From NCBI GenBank assembly GCA_012520795.1, contig JAAYNP010000009.1, positions 1 to 38,669 of the forward strand: DNA of 38,669 nucleotides, written 5' to 3'. The notes beneath the pieces were generated by a model, which had not been told where the DNA came from, ran no database searches, and saw only the letters and a list, made by a program, of their open reading frames with translations. Of the stretch, positions 7,348-17,132 are shown piece by piece. The stretch's first letter is position 1; the number at the start of each line of letters is the position of its first letter. Source of the DNA: Bacillota bacterium (GTDB taxonomy: Bacteria; Bacillota; Limnochordia; Darwinibacteriales; DTU012). The translations under genes and the position numbers were made by a program.

Positions 7348-9279
7348 TTACTGATCCCCTGCGGCGGCAGCTTCATATAGCGTGTGATAGGCCACCGGTT
7401 CCGCCTTGTCGTGCCGGACAAGTTTGAACTCAGGCAGCAGCCGTTGGATCCAGGCCTCCGTTTCCTTGGGCCCCACCGGGAAGATCCCGTGTTTGAACTC
7501 AGAGACAATCCGAGCCACAATCTTGTGATCAATTCCGGTCGGAGGGGCAATGAATATCCGCTGATGTTTAGTCTGGTTTTTTCGTACTTCCTCTGTAGTC
7601 AGCAATTCCTCATACAGCTTTTCCCCGGGCCGCGCTCCGGTGATCACAATGCCAATATCCTCCACTTCAAATCCCGACAGTTTGATCAAAGTCTGGGCCA
7701 GATCGATAATCCGCACCGGCTCTCCCATGTCCAGGACAAAAATCTCGCCATTATGGGCAAAAGCACCCGCTTGAATAATCAACTGGACAGCTTCACGAAT
7801 GGTCATAAAATAGCGGACCATGTCTTCATGGGTGACAGTCACCGGACCGCCTTGGGCAATCTGCTTCTTAAACAAAGGCACAACACTGCCGGTACTGCCC
7901 AAAACGTTGCCAAAACGGACTCCCGCATACTGTGTTTCGCTGACAAGGTTCAGATATTGGATCAGCATTTCTGCAATCCGTTTTGAAGCTCCCATGACAC
8001 TGGTGGGATTGACAGCCTTGTCGGTGGAAACCAGCACAAACCGTTTGGCATGGTGCACATTGGCTGCTTGTGCCACATTATGTGTACCCCAACAATTGTT
8101 CTTGATTGCTTCTTCCGGGTTATACTCCATCAAAGGGACATGTTTGTGTGCCGCGGCATGGTAGACCACATCCGGCCGGTAAAGCTCAAACACGCCATTG
8201 ATGCCCTCCCAGTCACGGATATCTTTGATCAAGGGCACTAACCTCACACCATTCTGCTCCCGGAGATCAAGGATAATATCGTGAATGCCGTTTTCATTGA
8301 TATCCAGCAGCAGAAGCTCCCTGGGTGCCAGGCGCATCAACTGCCGGCAGAGTTCACTGCCAATGGAGCCTCCCGCTCCAGTTACCAGCACTACCTGATC
8401 GCGGATATACCCGGCCATACTGGCCAGGTCCACCTTAACAGGTTCGCGCCCCAACAAGTCCTCAACCTGGACCTCCCGGATTTGGCTGACAGTAACATTC
8501 CCGTCAATAAGGTCAAACATTCCCGGGAGAATCTTCACATCGGCCGGAGTGGTATGACAGATTTCCACAATGTCACTGATGATTTTGTCGGACACAGATG
8601 GCATGGCAATTACAATTTCTTCGATCCGGTATTCGTTCACTACCTTGGGGATGTCATTACGAGTCCCGAGCACATCATGGCCCAGCAGCTGTAGTTTTTG
8701 CTTGCGGGGATCATCATCGATAAACCCGATCACATTCACAGACTCATGGTAATGATTCTCAAATTCTTTAGCCGCTAAAGCACCGGCATCTCCCGCTCCA
8801 ACGATCAATACCCTCCGGCCTTTGGAAGCCGGAGTGATGATCCGGTTGCCTTGCTGGCGGATCCGGAGGAACAGGCGGAATCCGCCAATGAACACAATAT
8901 TGATAAACCAGTTAATCAATTCCAGCCCAAAGGCGCGAAAGGGATCGGCCAGGACCTGAACCATAAAAAAGACGCTGATCAGTGAACTGGCGGTAACCGC
9001 CTTGATAGTACTAATCAGCTCATTAATGCTGGCATATTCCCAGATGCGGTTGTAAAGGCCAAAATAATAAAGGCAGAACAGCCGGATAATCGTAAAAGCG
9101 ATCACAAGGCTAAGGTAGGAAGAAGCTTTTATTTGCAATACCCCGCTATACGGCAATATTAATGTTAAGAGCAGGGCCAGGTTTACCAATACTGCATCAA
9201 TCAACAGCATAAAGAATTTTTTGCGCGGACACACGAAAATTCCCCCCCAATATCCGACCCAAAGATTATAATTCGGCAT
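7348..9279 (-). CDS. Membrane-bound nucleotide-sugar 4,6-dehydratase (FlaA1/CapD/PglF type)
   Basis: A 643-residue polysaccharide biosynthesis protein. Membrane helices occupy about residues 24-140. A CoA-binding-like Rossmann domain follows (VGAGDAGALA at 160-169), and then a short-chain dehydrogenase domain with TGAGGSIGSE at 300-309. The family's modified active site is present as SVMGASK (about 427-433), where methionine replaces the usual tyrosine. Such enzymes convert UDP-GlcNAc to a 4-keto-6-deoxy sugar for surface glycans. The ATG at 9279 is given as start. A GTG at 9234 preceded by GGGGGGAA is an alternative and would begin MCPRKKFFMLLIDAV, closer to relatives. Confidence 0.92.
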   Translation of the reverse strand: MPNYNLWVGYWGGIFVCPRKKFFMLLIDAVLVNLALLLTLILPYSGVLQIKASSYLSLVIAFTIIRLFCLYYFGLYNRIWEYASINELISTIKAVTASSLISVFFMVQVLADPFRAFGLELINWFINIVFIGGFRLFLRIRQQGNRIITPASKGRRVLIVGAGDAGALAAKEFENHYHESVNVIGFIDDDPRKQKLQLLGHDVLGTRNDIPKVVNEYRIEEIVIAMPSVSDKIISDIVEICHTTPADVKILPGMFDLIDGNVTVSQIREVQVEDLLGREPVKVDLASMAGYIRDQVVLVTGAGGSIGSELCRQLMRLAPRELLLLDINENGIHDIILDLREQNGVRLVPLIKDIRDWEGINGVFELYRPDVVYHAAAHKHVPLMEYNPEEAIKNNCWGTHNVAQAANVHHAKRFVLVSTDKAVNPTSVMGASKRIAEMLIQYLNLVSETQYAGVRFGNVLGSTGSVVPLFKKQIAQGGPVTVTHEDMVRYFMTIREAVQLIIQAGAFAHNGEIFVLDMGEPVRIIDLAQTLIKLSGFEVEDIGIVITGARPGEKLYEELLTTEEVRKNQTKHQRIFIAPPTGIDHKIVARIVSEFKHGIFPVGPKETEAWIQRLLPEFKLVRHDKAEPVAYHTLYEAAAAGDQ

Positions 9280-9338
9280 TTCACCAAAATTATCCTCTTA
9301 TGGCTGGGAAAGGATCGGACATTGGGAGAAAATGGAAC

Positions 9339-11846
9339 TTAACTCTGAATTGGGCAAATCAAAACGGGAGCCAGCAAACCTGACTTCAGCCGCCGCCGAT
9401 CATAGTGTGCCAGGTGGGCAAAGCGGCCGTGATAGCGTTCCCGCTCAAGCTCGAGTGTGCCGGCAACGCTGTTGGCTTCAGTGTTATAGACTCGAATAGC
9501 GATCTGGTGTCTGCCCGCCTTAAGGCATCCTACTCTCACCCGGTATGGGCGATACGCCATTTTACCGGCCAACTCTCCATCAATAAAAATCTCTGCATGA
9601 CTGTAAAGTTCCCGGGCAATGATTTCTGCCTGATCCGTCTCATCAGACCATTCAAATACGGCCCGGTATGTCAAACAGCCGGAGAACTCAGGAATCCCCA
9701 GTTCACTCCAATCGGGAAAAACTTGTTCCTGAAGCGGGCATGAACTGCCGTCTGGCAGTTGGATGGTCCAACCAGCCGGCACAACTGCTCTGCCGCAGTC
9801 GGCACCAAGCACTCCCGGAACGTTTACGTCCAGGCTTGAATCCAGCAAGAAGACTTTTAACTGCATCGGTTCAAACTCCACTGTTACACCGTTTTGAGCT
9901 CCGGCAGCAGGCGTAAGGCTCAAATCGGGCAGATTGACCTCATAAACGTTACCGGGCTTGAAGCTGATTCTGGTTGCGGTCTCTTGATCGTCTTCATTCA
10001 GCAAAAGGTACAAGGTATACCCGTCAGCCTTTCTGGAAGCCATGGAAATCTTCCCGGCAGGCTCAAGCTTCAACTCCCGGCCCAAAACAGTACCTAGATC
10101 CCTTACCTGGTTGCACATGACCGCCCTATCCATCAATGGCCAGGCAGGCTTGAAAACGCAGACAATCCTACCTCCATTCGCGGCAAACTGCTGCAGCCTG
10201 GCAATCACATGGGGAGCTAGAGTTACGCCCGGCGGCAGAATTATCGTGTCGATAATCCGCCCGCCCTTGGTGATGAGGCCTCCTGCACCGAAATCCAGCT
10301 CACACAAGGCTTCTTGCCAAAGATAGCAAAAATCCACCGGTAGATAGGTCAGGTATTCCGCAATTTCTCTGATCCATTCCCACGGCAGGCGGTCGGCATT
10401 GGTGATGCCGACATTACGCAGAGCCAGCTGTGCCCGGTTAATATCTTGTGCCGGCAAATACAAGGCTGTGCGGATATCGGCTTCACCAACACTGCCCAAT
10501 GCTGCAGCAAGGCCTATCCTTTCATAGATCAGCGTGCCGAATGGTTCCTGGAGCATATGATTGGGCATCTGCGGGCTTTTTTCGTGGGCCGGTGGTTTGT
10601 TCGACGAATACATCAGATGGAAATCGTTAATTCCCCTGATTACTTCATGGTCAGTGATGAACCTCATCAAGTCGCCGCTTAAGCCCAGCCCCATTCCGGC
10701 AAAGGTTTCGCTGGTTGCCCTCTCCCTGCCCAACAAGTATTTGATTGAACCGGCAAACCGGGGGAAGTCACTGTACTCCCCAGGGGCGATCTGGGCCCAG
10801 ATCACATCGACAGCGGGCCGGTGATTGTGGCGCAGATTCTTATAGATGTGACCGCTGATGGAAAAAATGGTATTGTAATGATGATCCAAATCAAGGTGGC
10901 CTGTTAATTCCAGCCCCCGTTCGGCACACCATCTGCTTAACTCGCCATAATAGTTTTCGGCGGCCATATCGGTCCAAACATCAAAGAAATCATCGGCATA
11001 TTTCGCGATTTCACCGCGGGCATTATAAATCTTCGCCAGCAGTTCCGGCAGGATCGGAAGCAGATTATAGCCTTTTTTCTGTCTGAAAACTTCCGGCAGC
11101 TTCTCAGTCCAGGGGAACTGATAGGGCAGAAAGGGCTCATCGTAGAAAAAGCCTTTGATTACGCTGCCCATATAATCCTTAAACCTGGCATAATACCGCT
11201 CATGCATCACCTCAATGAACCGCCGGGCTGCCTTGGGATTGAGCATGTCGATACAGGACATAGCCGGATCCCCGGGATAAGACTTACAGCTGGACTTGGC
11301 CTGATGGGGATCATAATTCCAGCCCACAACGAGCAGTCGCACGGGCTGGTCAGCCTGGTAGGTAAACTTCCTGCCCGGCTGCAGTTCCAATGCTTGGTAA
11401 GGGCCCCGGGCCGGAAGGATTCCTGCAGCTACATATCGTTGGGGAACGGTAATGGATACCGTTTCCCCAACTGAAAGCCGGCAGTCATAGACAATGTCCA
11501 GCCGTTTCAGCCGGAACTCGGGGTTGGTACAGACCAACCCCCCGGCTGTACCGCTCGGATAACCCCAGTCGTCAAAAATCCAGACTTCAAGGCCTACTTC
11601 TTTGGCTGTCCTGATTGCCACTTCATAGGCATGGAGCAGTTTTTCGATCCAGGCATCATGTGCCCGGCCCTCGCAGCCGGAACCGATGATAATGTTAAAA
11701 CCGCCGAAACCTTGTTTTTTGCACCACCGCACCCATTGCACAATGTTTTCATCATCTTGATCGATGTTAATCCCAAAAAAGGCCAAGGGGCGGTATTCTT
11801 CCCGATTCAGGCTCAGCACCTGATCCAGTCTCGATGCACTAGTCAC
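9339..11846 (-). CDS. GH106-like glycoside hydrolase (putative alpha-L-rhamnosidase)
   Basis: An 835-residue enzyme with no signal peptide, so probably intracellular. The N-terminal half looks like a TIM barrel of the GH106 or related rhamnosidase-like group. It has an acidic FDDWGYPSGTAGG motif at 91-103 and a second acidic motif FFYDEPF at 233-239, both typical positions for catalytic or calcium-binding acids. The last 150 residues (EIFIDGELAGKMAYRPY, AGRHQIAIRVYNTEAN) form a beta-sandwich like those ending GH2 and GH106 enzymes. The GTG start at 11846 follows AGAGGTG. It lies 14 bases after the sugar-binding protein gene, so the two are an operon. The assigned sugar is inferred from family resemblance. 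Confidence 0.72.
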   Translation of the reverse strand: MTSASRLDQVLSLNREEYRPLAFFGINIDQDDENIVQWVRWCKKQGFGGFNIIIGSGCEGRAHDAWIEKLLHAYEVAIRTAKEVGLEVWIFDDWGYPSGTAGGLVCTNPEFRLKRLDIVYDCRLSVGETVSITVPQRYVAAGILPARGPYQALELQPGRKFTYQADQPVRLLVVGWNYDPHQAKSSCKSYPGDPAMSCIDMLNPKAARRFIEVMHERYYARFKDYMGSVIKGFFYDEPFLPYQFPWTEKLPEVFRQKKGYNLLPILPELLAKIYNARGEIAKYADDFFDVWTDMAAENYYGELSRWCAERGLELTGHLDLDHHYNTIFSISGHIYKNLRHNHRPAVDVIWAQIAPGEYSDFPRFAGSIKYLLGRERATSETFAGMGLGLSGDLMRFITDHEVIRGINDFHLMYSSNKPPAHEKSPQMPNHMLQEPFGTLIYERIGLAAALGSVGEADIRTALYLPAQDINRAQLALRNVGITNADRLPWEWIREIAEYLTYLPVDFCYLWQEALCELDFGAGGLITKGGRIIDTIILPPGVTLAPHVIARLQQFAANGGRIVCVFKPAWPLMDRAVMCNQVRDLGTVLGRELKLEPAGKISMASRKADGYTLYLLLNEDDQETATRISFKPGNVYEVNLPDLSLTPAAGAQNGVTVEFEPMQLKVFLLDSSLDVNVPGVLGADCGRAVVPAGWTIQLPDGSSCPLQEQVFPDWSELGIPEFSGCLTYRAVFEWSDETDQAEIIARELYSHAEIFIDGELAGKMAYRPYRVRVGCLKAGRHQIAIRVYNTEANSVAGTLELERERYHGRFAHLAHYDRRRLKSGLLAPVLICPIQS

Positions 11847-11860
11847 CCAAACACCTCTTT

Positions 11861-13189
11861 CTACTGGCCAAACAGATCGTCCAACCTTCCTTGAATCACA
11901 GGCTTGATCTCAGCCATGGCCGCTGCGGCACTCTTGCTTCCCGATTGTACATCGCGGGTCAGCTGGCCGTAGCCGTCCGAGAAGGGCTGAAACAAGCTGG
12001 ACGCTGTGCCGTCCCATTCCCTGTTCGCCGTCAGCAGCACCTCAGCCGCCTGTTGGCTGTGGGCATGGGTGGCAAGAAAGTCATTGAGTTCCACGTCTTC
12101 TTCACGCCAGAGGAAACAGCGCAAAGCTGCCAAGGCTTCAGGGTTCTCGGCATTGACGGGGATTACAGTTGTATTCAAAGCTTGCACTGTCCAATGATGG
12201 CGATCAGTGCTTGGCCCTTTCGGGAACGGCACGATTCCCCAGTCATCCACCACGTCGTTGATCCGATCAGGCAAATTGTAGGCAGATACTGAGAAGTACA
12301 TCGCAGCCCTTCCGCTTGTAAATGCGGTGCGCAAATCGCCCGAACCATAGCTCGGCATCTGAACGCCAAGTTCAGTCCACCATTGATAGCACTGCTCCAA
12401 AGCCTCAAGATATGCCGGTTCATCAGCAGCAAACACAATCCGCCCGGTTTCGTCAACCTTAGTCATGGTGGCGCCATTTGCCACCGCCAGATCCCACGGC
12501 CTGGCGTCAACAATGCCCCAGATATCCACCACACCGTCGCCGTCGATGTCTTGAGTGGCTTTAACAGCTATTTCTGTAGCCATATCCCAGGTCCACTCAC
12601 CGTCGAGATACAGTTCGTACAAATCGGGCAGCCCCTCACGCTCAAACAAATCTTTGTTGTAGGCCACAAACATGATATCGTTTTGATACCCGTATGTCGG
12701 CCTCCACTCCATAGTACCGATTCCCCAATACTTGCCCTCGTATTTAAGTGCCTCTTCGGTAGCAATAAAGCTCGGCGGCAGCATGGCGTAATACTCTTCA
12801 CCCAACAACTCATACACGTCGTATACTGCACCGCCTGAAACTAACTCCCAATAACCAATTTTGTTCTGAACATGCCAGAGGTCGTTCACTGATTCGCCCG
12901 CCAACAACCGGGCGAAATTCATTTCAGGGATTTCGCGAGTGTACAGAAAGTCGATCTTGCAATTAAAAGCGGCCTCGGCTTCTGCTATCCGATCCACTAC
13001 CGGCAGATAATTCTCGAAGTACCCAGGGATCCGGTCACTGGTCCAGGAAATAATCGTTACAGTCGCGCCGCCGAAATCATAGTTTTCGGCTGGTTGCAAC
13101 CCGAATTCCGTAAGATCAAAAGCGCTGACAGGCCAACAGATAACCAAAACTACAGCAGCAGCTAGCAAAAGCATGTGTTTCTTACTCAT
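11861..13189 (-). CDS. Extracellular sugar-binding protein of an ABC importer (orphan)
   Basis: A 442-residue family 1 solute-binding protein. A signal peptide covers about residues 1-23 and ends VSA before F24. The cysteine at position 18 is not in a lipobox. The mature part begins with the usual TVTIISW strand, and further family features include EGKYWGIGTMEW, MFVAYNKDLFEREGLP and FTSGRAAMYFS. It should capture an oligosaccharide outside the membrane. The start ATG follows GGAGGTAA. No permease or ATPase genes lie nearby. The gene is clustered with glycosidases on both sides, which suggests the same substrate. Confidence 0.88.
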   Translation of the reverse strand: MSKKHMLLLAAAVVLVICWPVSAFDLTEFGLQPAENYDFGGATVTIISWTSDRIPGYFENYLPVVDRIAEAEAAFNCKIDFLYTREIPEMNFARLLAGESVNDLWHVQNKIGYWELVSGGAVYDVYELLGEEYYAMLPPSFIATEEALKYEGKYWGIGTMEWRPTYGYQNDIMFVAYNKDLFEREGLPDLYELYLDGEWTWDMATEIAVKATQDIDGDGVVDIWGIVDARPWDLAVANGATMTKVDETGRIVFAADEPAYLEALEQCYQWWTELGVQMPSYGSGDLRTAFTSGRAAMYFSVSAYNLPDRINDVVDDWGIVPFPKGPSTDRHHWTVQALNTTVIPVNAENPEALAALRCFLWREEDVELNDFLATHAHSQQAAEVLLTANREWDGTASSLFQPFSDGYGQLTRDVQSGSKSAAAAMAEIKPVIQGRLDDLFGQ

Positions 13190-13295
13190 TCATTTACCTC
13201 CGATCATAAATTTAAGCTGAATGATACCGCGATTTCAGCTATATGTTTATATTTTACATCTAATTCGCATTTCCCTGCTTATTTTTTTACATTTT

Positions 13296-14597
13296 TTATC
13301 TAAACCTGGGCAGCCAATCACCGTGGGCGTCAATCATGTCATCGCACAGCTGCACGATTTGATCAATAGTCAATTCGCTGCTGGTATGGGGATCGAGCAA
13401 GGCTGCATGGTAAATATGCTCCTTCTTCAAAGTGGCAAAGGCTTCAATAGTCAGCAGATGGACATTGATATTTGTCATATTCAACGCCGCCAGTTGGGGC
13501 GGCAGTTTTCCTACATAACAGGGAGAAACACCACCGGAGTCAACCAGGCAGGGTACTTCCACACATGCTTCATACGGCAGGTTGGGAATCATCCCCCGGT
13601 TGAGCACATTGCCGCCAATCTTGATAGGCTGGTCAGCCTCCATCGCTTCCATGATGTATGAACCATACTCACTTGTGCGGCTGTGGCTTAAATTTGGGTT
13701 CTCCACCAATGACTGCCGCATTTTTTCCCAGCCTTTGATCTGATTTACACAGCGGCGCGGGTACTCGTCCAATGGGATGTTGAACCGTTCAATCAGTTCC
13801 GGGAACTGGCTTTTGATAAAATATGGCAGGTATTCAGCATTGTGTTCACTCGATTCCGTGACATAATACCCGAAGCGGAGCATAATCTCAAAACGCACCA
13901 TATCGTGATGTTTCCCCTGTTTCTGTTTTTCTGCAGCCCGCTTTTTAATCTCCGGGTACAAGTCCTCCCCGCTGCGCGTTATTTCCAAAAGCCAGGCCAT
14001 GTGATTAATCCCCGCAATTGTCCACTGCACTCCCTCTTCCTGCATCTCAAGCGAACGCAGCAGGTGGCTGGCGCAGACCTGCACACTGTGGCACAAACCT
14101 ACAGTTTTGACACCAGTATACCTCAGCAAAGCGCCTGTCAAGATCGCCATGGGATTGGTGTAATTGAGAAACCAGGCATCAGGGCAAACTTCTTCAATAT
14201 CCCGGGCAAAATCAAAGAGTACCGGCAGAGTGCGCAGTGCCCGGAAAATCCCGCCAATCCCCAATGTATCGCCGATAGTCTGCCGTAGGCCGTATTTCTT
14301 GGGGACTTCAAAATCGATCACTGTACAGGGCTCATAGCCGCCAACCTGAACCGCATTGATTACATAATCAGCGCCGCGGAGGGCTTCCTTGCGATCTATA
14401 TAGGCCACAATCTTCCCATAGTTGCCGGAATTGGCATTAATGGCGTTAAGCATCCGCTCCGAGTCATGCAGCCTTTGCAGATCAATATCGTAGAGAGCAA
14501 ATTCCGAATCCCTCAAGACCGGACTTAAAAGACAGTCGCCAAGAATATTTTTGGCAAAAACAGTGCTTCCGGCCCCCAGGAAAGCGATCTTAGGCAT
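13296..14597 (-). CDS. GH4 family alpha-galactosidase-like enzyme (MelA-like)
   Basis: A 433-residue NAD- and Mn-dependent glycosidase of family GH4. The Rossmann loop FLGAGSTVF starts at residue 6. The family motifs QVGGYEPCTVIDFEVP, TIGDTLGIGGIFRALRT, NYTNPMAI, GLCHSVQ (C169 and H170, metal site) and GINHMAW are all present. The match to E. coli MelA is close along the N-terminal half, but GH4 members also act on alpha-glucosides and alpha-glucuronides. The ATG at 14597 is chosen because GAGAGGAG lies 6 bases before it. The gene follows the GH95-like gene after 22 bases and is co-transcribed. Confidence 0.88.
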   Translation of the reverse strand: MPKIAFLGAGSTVFAKNILGDCLLSPVLRDSEFALYDIDLQRLHDSERMLNAINANSGNYGKIVAYIDRKEALRGADYVINAVQVGGYEPCTVIDFEVPKKYGLRQTIGDTLGIGGIFRALRTLPVLFDFARDIEEVCPDAWFLNYTNPMAILTGALLRYTGVKTVGLCHSVQVCASHLLRSLEMQEEGVQWTIAGINHMAWLLEITRSGEDLYPEIKKRAAEKQKQGKHHDMVRFEIMLRFGYYVTESSEHNAEYLPYFIKSQFPELIERFNIPLDEYPRRCVNQIKGWEKMRQSLVENPNLSHSRTSEYGSYIMEAMEADQPIKIGGNVLNRGMIPNLPYEACVEVPCLVDSGGVSPCYVGKLPPQLAALNMTNINVHLLTIEAFATLKKEHIYHAALLDPHTSSELTIDQIVQLCDDMIDAHGDWLPRFR

Positions 14598-14619
14598 CAG
14601 CATTCTCCTCTCAACCTTT

Positions 14620-17007
14620 TTATGATTTGGAACAGACCAGCAGTTGTGCCCCTGCAGGCAGTTCAATTCGCCAGCAGCTGCTCTTGTCCAGTCTCTGTAC
14701 GGACCCTTTACTGCAGGCTAGTTCATACTCCCCATAACCCTCCGGCAGCTTCAGCTTGGCCTGTGTCGGCCTCTCCGCTGTCAAAACAGCCTTTAGCTCA
14801 CCCTTCCCCCTGTTCCAACTGATGTCGGCAGCGCCGGTGCAGAAGCGCAGCCCTTCCACCTGCCCTTGTTCCCATTTGCCGGGACAGGCAGGCAGAATCT
14901 TGATTAACTCCGGTGAAGCATACAACAGCATCTCTTGCACTGCCGCAGCCCAGCCGAGGTTGGCGTCAAGCTGGATCGGTGCTGAAGGCATCTGCAGTGT
15001 AATGCCCATGCTGCGCCAATCATTATGAAGCGTAAAGAAATTGTTGATCAAACAAGAACGGGAAAGAAGCTCCAGGCACTCAAGGGCCTTGTCGCCATCC
15101 TCCAGCCGAGCATAGATACTGGCCATGTGCGCCAAAGACCATCCCGTCTGATCGCCAATGCCCACTGCCAAGCGCTTTTGCACTGCATGGCAAAAGGCCT
15201 GATACAGCTCAGGATCTGAGTCTTGCGTGATTTCATGGCCGGGGAAGAGCGGATAAAGATGGGAAAGGTGCCGGTGGTTGTAATTATCTTCAAAATCCGG
15301 AGCCATCCATTCCCTGACTGCTCCATCCGCATTAATCTGGTAGGGTGGTATTTTGGCCAGCATATCCCTCCACTTTTCGCGCTCGGCATCGTAAATGCCC
15401 AAATGTTCACTGCCGGCAATCAAGTTCGTTAAAAGCTCTTTAATAATGGCGAAGTCCATCGTGGCGTTGACGGCTGTAGGCATTGGATGGCCCAGGGCTT
15501 GCGCCTCAGGGGTGATATAATTGCGGGGCGAATTCTCAGGTGAAACTGAAGGATAGATCCGAAAATACCCATCGTCCCCTTCCACCAGGAAATCTTCGTA
15601 AAACAGTGCTGTCTCCCGCATAAAGGGCAGGGCTTTGGTCTCCAGGAAGGTGTCATCACCGGTGTAAAGCCAGTATTGGTAAAAATGCTGTGCCAACCAG
15701 CCGGCAGCGCCTGTCCAATTCAGGATAACCGGCACGACCTGGCTTGGCAGCCCAGAAAGCGGCGTAGTCCCCGCAGGGATAAAGATCCCCCGGCAGCCAA
15801 ATAGCTTGCAGGCATTTTCCCGAAAATCTTCCATCAACCCATGACAGTACTGGTAAACAGCTCGAATGAAGTGGGCCAGTCCGCCCCCCAGGGCATGCCA
15901 GTACATCATCTGGATATTCTCGTTAGCCATATAATGACTCCAGATCGCCCGGTAGGAGCCAACCCACAGTCCATACATATGCATTGGATAACTTGACTCA
16001 TCTGCAGCGGAAATAAACAGATAACGGCCGTACGCCCACATTTTTTCCACAAGTTCCGTTGGGCATGATCCCTCATAGGCAGCAAGCAGCAGCTCTTCAT
16101 TCGTCCTTCCCCGGCTGCTTTTCAAATCAAGCTTCACCGCATTGAAGAGCCGGCTGTGAATCTGACAGTGAGCCTCCAACAGCTGCTGATACGAACGGGC
16201 TTCGGCCGCAAGTTCCTGCTGCAAGCGCTGCCATGCTCTGTGCCGCCGGCCTGAAACAAAAACTTTGATCAACACCAAAATCTCCGCCGCGCCCTTAACA
16301 ACCAGCCAGCCATCAGCTGCAGCTGTTTCACCCTCATTCACAATCACTCTGGCCACAGCGCCAAAATCAGTCCCATCGGGATGCTGTACCGCATAGTATA
16401 GGTATTGATCATCCGCCAGGCCTGCTTCCGACTCCTGGTATTCAGCCCTTTTGGGATGATCTTGTTCATGCATACCCAATTTCAAAGAACAGTTGAGCCC
16501 GCCGCCAGTTATTATGTATGCAATCAAATTATCCGCTCTGGAAACAAAGAGCTTGCGCTCGAATTGGCGGCCGCATTCATCCCAAGTGACACACACCTCG
16601 CCAGTTTCCATATTTACCATGCGGCGGTAGTTGGTAAACCCCGTACTGACAGCCATATTGAGACGCAAATCACCCAAAGGCAAAGGTGAAGCCATACGAT
16701 TTTGGTAGCCCTGTTCCTTCAACGCATTGGCCAGAATCCAGTTGGCTTCGTGATACTGTTTCTGATCCATCAAAACCCGCACCCGGCTTAGGGTATCACT
16801 GACATCAGGAAGGGGGTCCCTTAGCCCACCGTGCCATAGCCCATGATGATTGATGAGCACAGTTTCCCGGTGAATACCGCCATAGACAGCAGCGCCGATA
16901 CAGCCATTGCCGCTCGGCAAAACATCACGCCATGGATTGGACCACCACGACGAGGGGTACCTTAAGACCAGGGTGTTTTTGTGGGAAGGATCCTGCCTCA
17001 GTACCAA
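14620..17007 (-). CDS. GH95-like glycoside hydrolase (alpha-L-fucosidase or alpha-L-galactosidase)
   Basis: A 795-residue enzyme without a signal peptide. The N-terminal region has the GH95 pattern LPSGNGCIGAAVYGG followed by INHHGLWHGG. The (alpha/alpha)6-barrel marks are present: NENIQMMYW, corresponding to the two active-site asparagines of characterised GH95 enzymes, PSVSPENSP with the likely acid, and HRHLSHLYPLFPG. GH95 enzymes invert alpha-L-fucosidic or alpha-L-galactosidic bonds, as found in xyloglucan and rhamnogalacturonan II. The start is a TTG at 17007 preceded by AAGGTGGG. It is the first gene of the GH95-GH4 pair. Substrate choice within the family is uncertain. Confidence 0.85.
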   Translation of the reverse strand: MVLRQDPSHKNTLVLRYPSSWWSNPWRDVLPSGNGCIGAAVYGGIHRETVLINHHGLWHGGLRDPLPDVSDTLSRVRVLMDQKQYHEANWILANALKEQGYQNRMASPLPLGDLRLNMAVSTGFTNYRRMVNMETGEVCVTWDECGRQFERKLFVSRADNLIAYIITGGGLNCSLKLGMHEQDHPKRAEYQESEAGLADDQYLYYAVQHPDGTDFGAVARVIVNEGETAAADGWLVVKGAAEILVLIKVFVSGRRHRAWQRLQQELAAEARSYQQLLEAHCQIHSRLFNAVKLDLKSSRGRTNEELLLAAYEGSCPTELVEKMWAYGRYLFISAADESSYPMHMYGLWVGSYRAIWSHYMANENIQMMYWHALGGGLAHFIRAVYQYCHGLMEDFRENACKLFGCRGIFIPAGTTPLSGLPSQVVPVILNWTGAAGWLAQHFYQYWLYTGDDTFLETKALPFMRETALFYEDFLVEGDDGYFRIYPSVSPENSPRNYITPEAQALGHPMPTAVNATMDFAIIKELLTNLIAGSEHLGIYDAEREKWRDMLAKIPPYQINADGAVREWMAPDFEDNYNHRHLSHLYPLFPGHEITQDSDPELYQAFCHAVQKRLAVGIGDQTGWSLAHMASIYARLEDGDKALECLELLSRSCLINNFFTLHNDWRSMGITLQMPSAPIQLDANLGWAAAVQEMLLYASPELIKILPACPGKWEQGQVEGLRFCTGAADISWNRGKGELKAVLTAERPTQAKLKLPEGYGEYELACSKGSVQRLDKSSCWRIELPAGAQLLVCSKS

Positions 17008-17084
17008 TGATTAACCCACCTTTCCAGTCAAACATATCTTTCTGCATCATCAACCATAAACCTGCCGAGGATCACAAAATAAAG

Positions 17085-17110
17085 AAGGCGACCGGATGAT
17101 CGCCCTTTAA
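17085..17110 (-). terminator. Terminator of the 164-residue protein gene
   Basis: On the minus strand the stem GGCGA/TCGCC has an 8-base loop and is followed by TTCTTTATTTT, 28 bases past the stop at 17133. Confidence 0.6.
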
Positions 17111-17132
17111 ATGATTATCATTCATTCAACTG

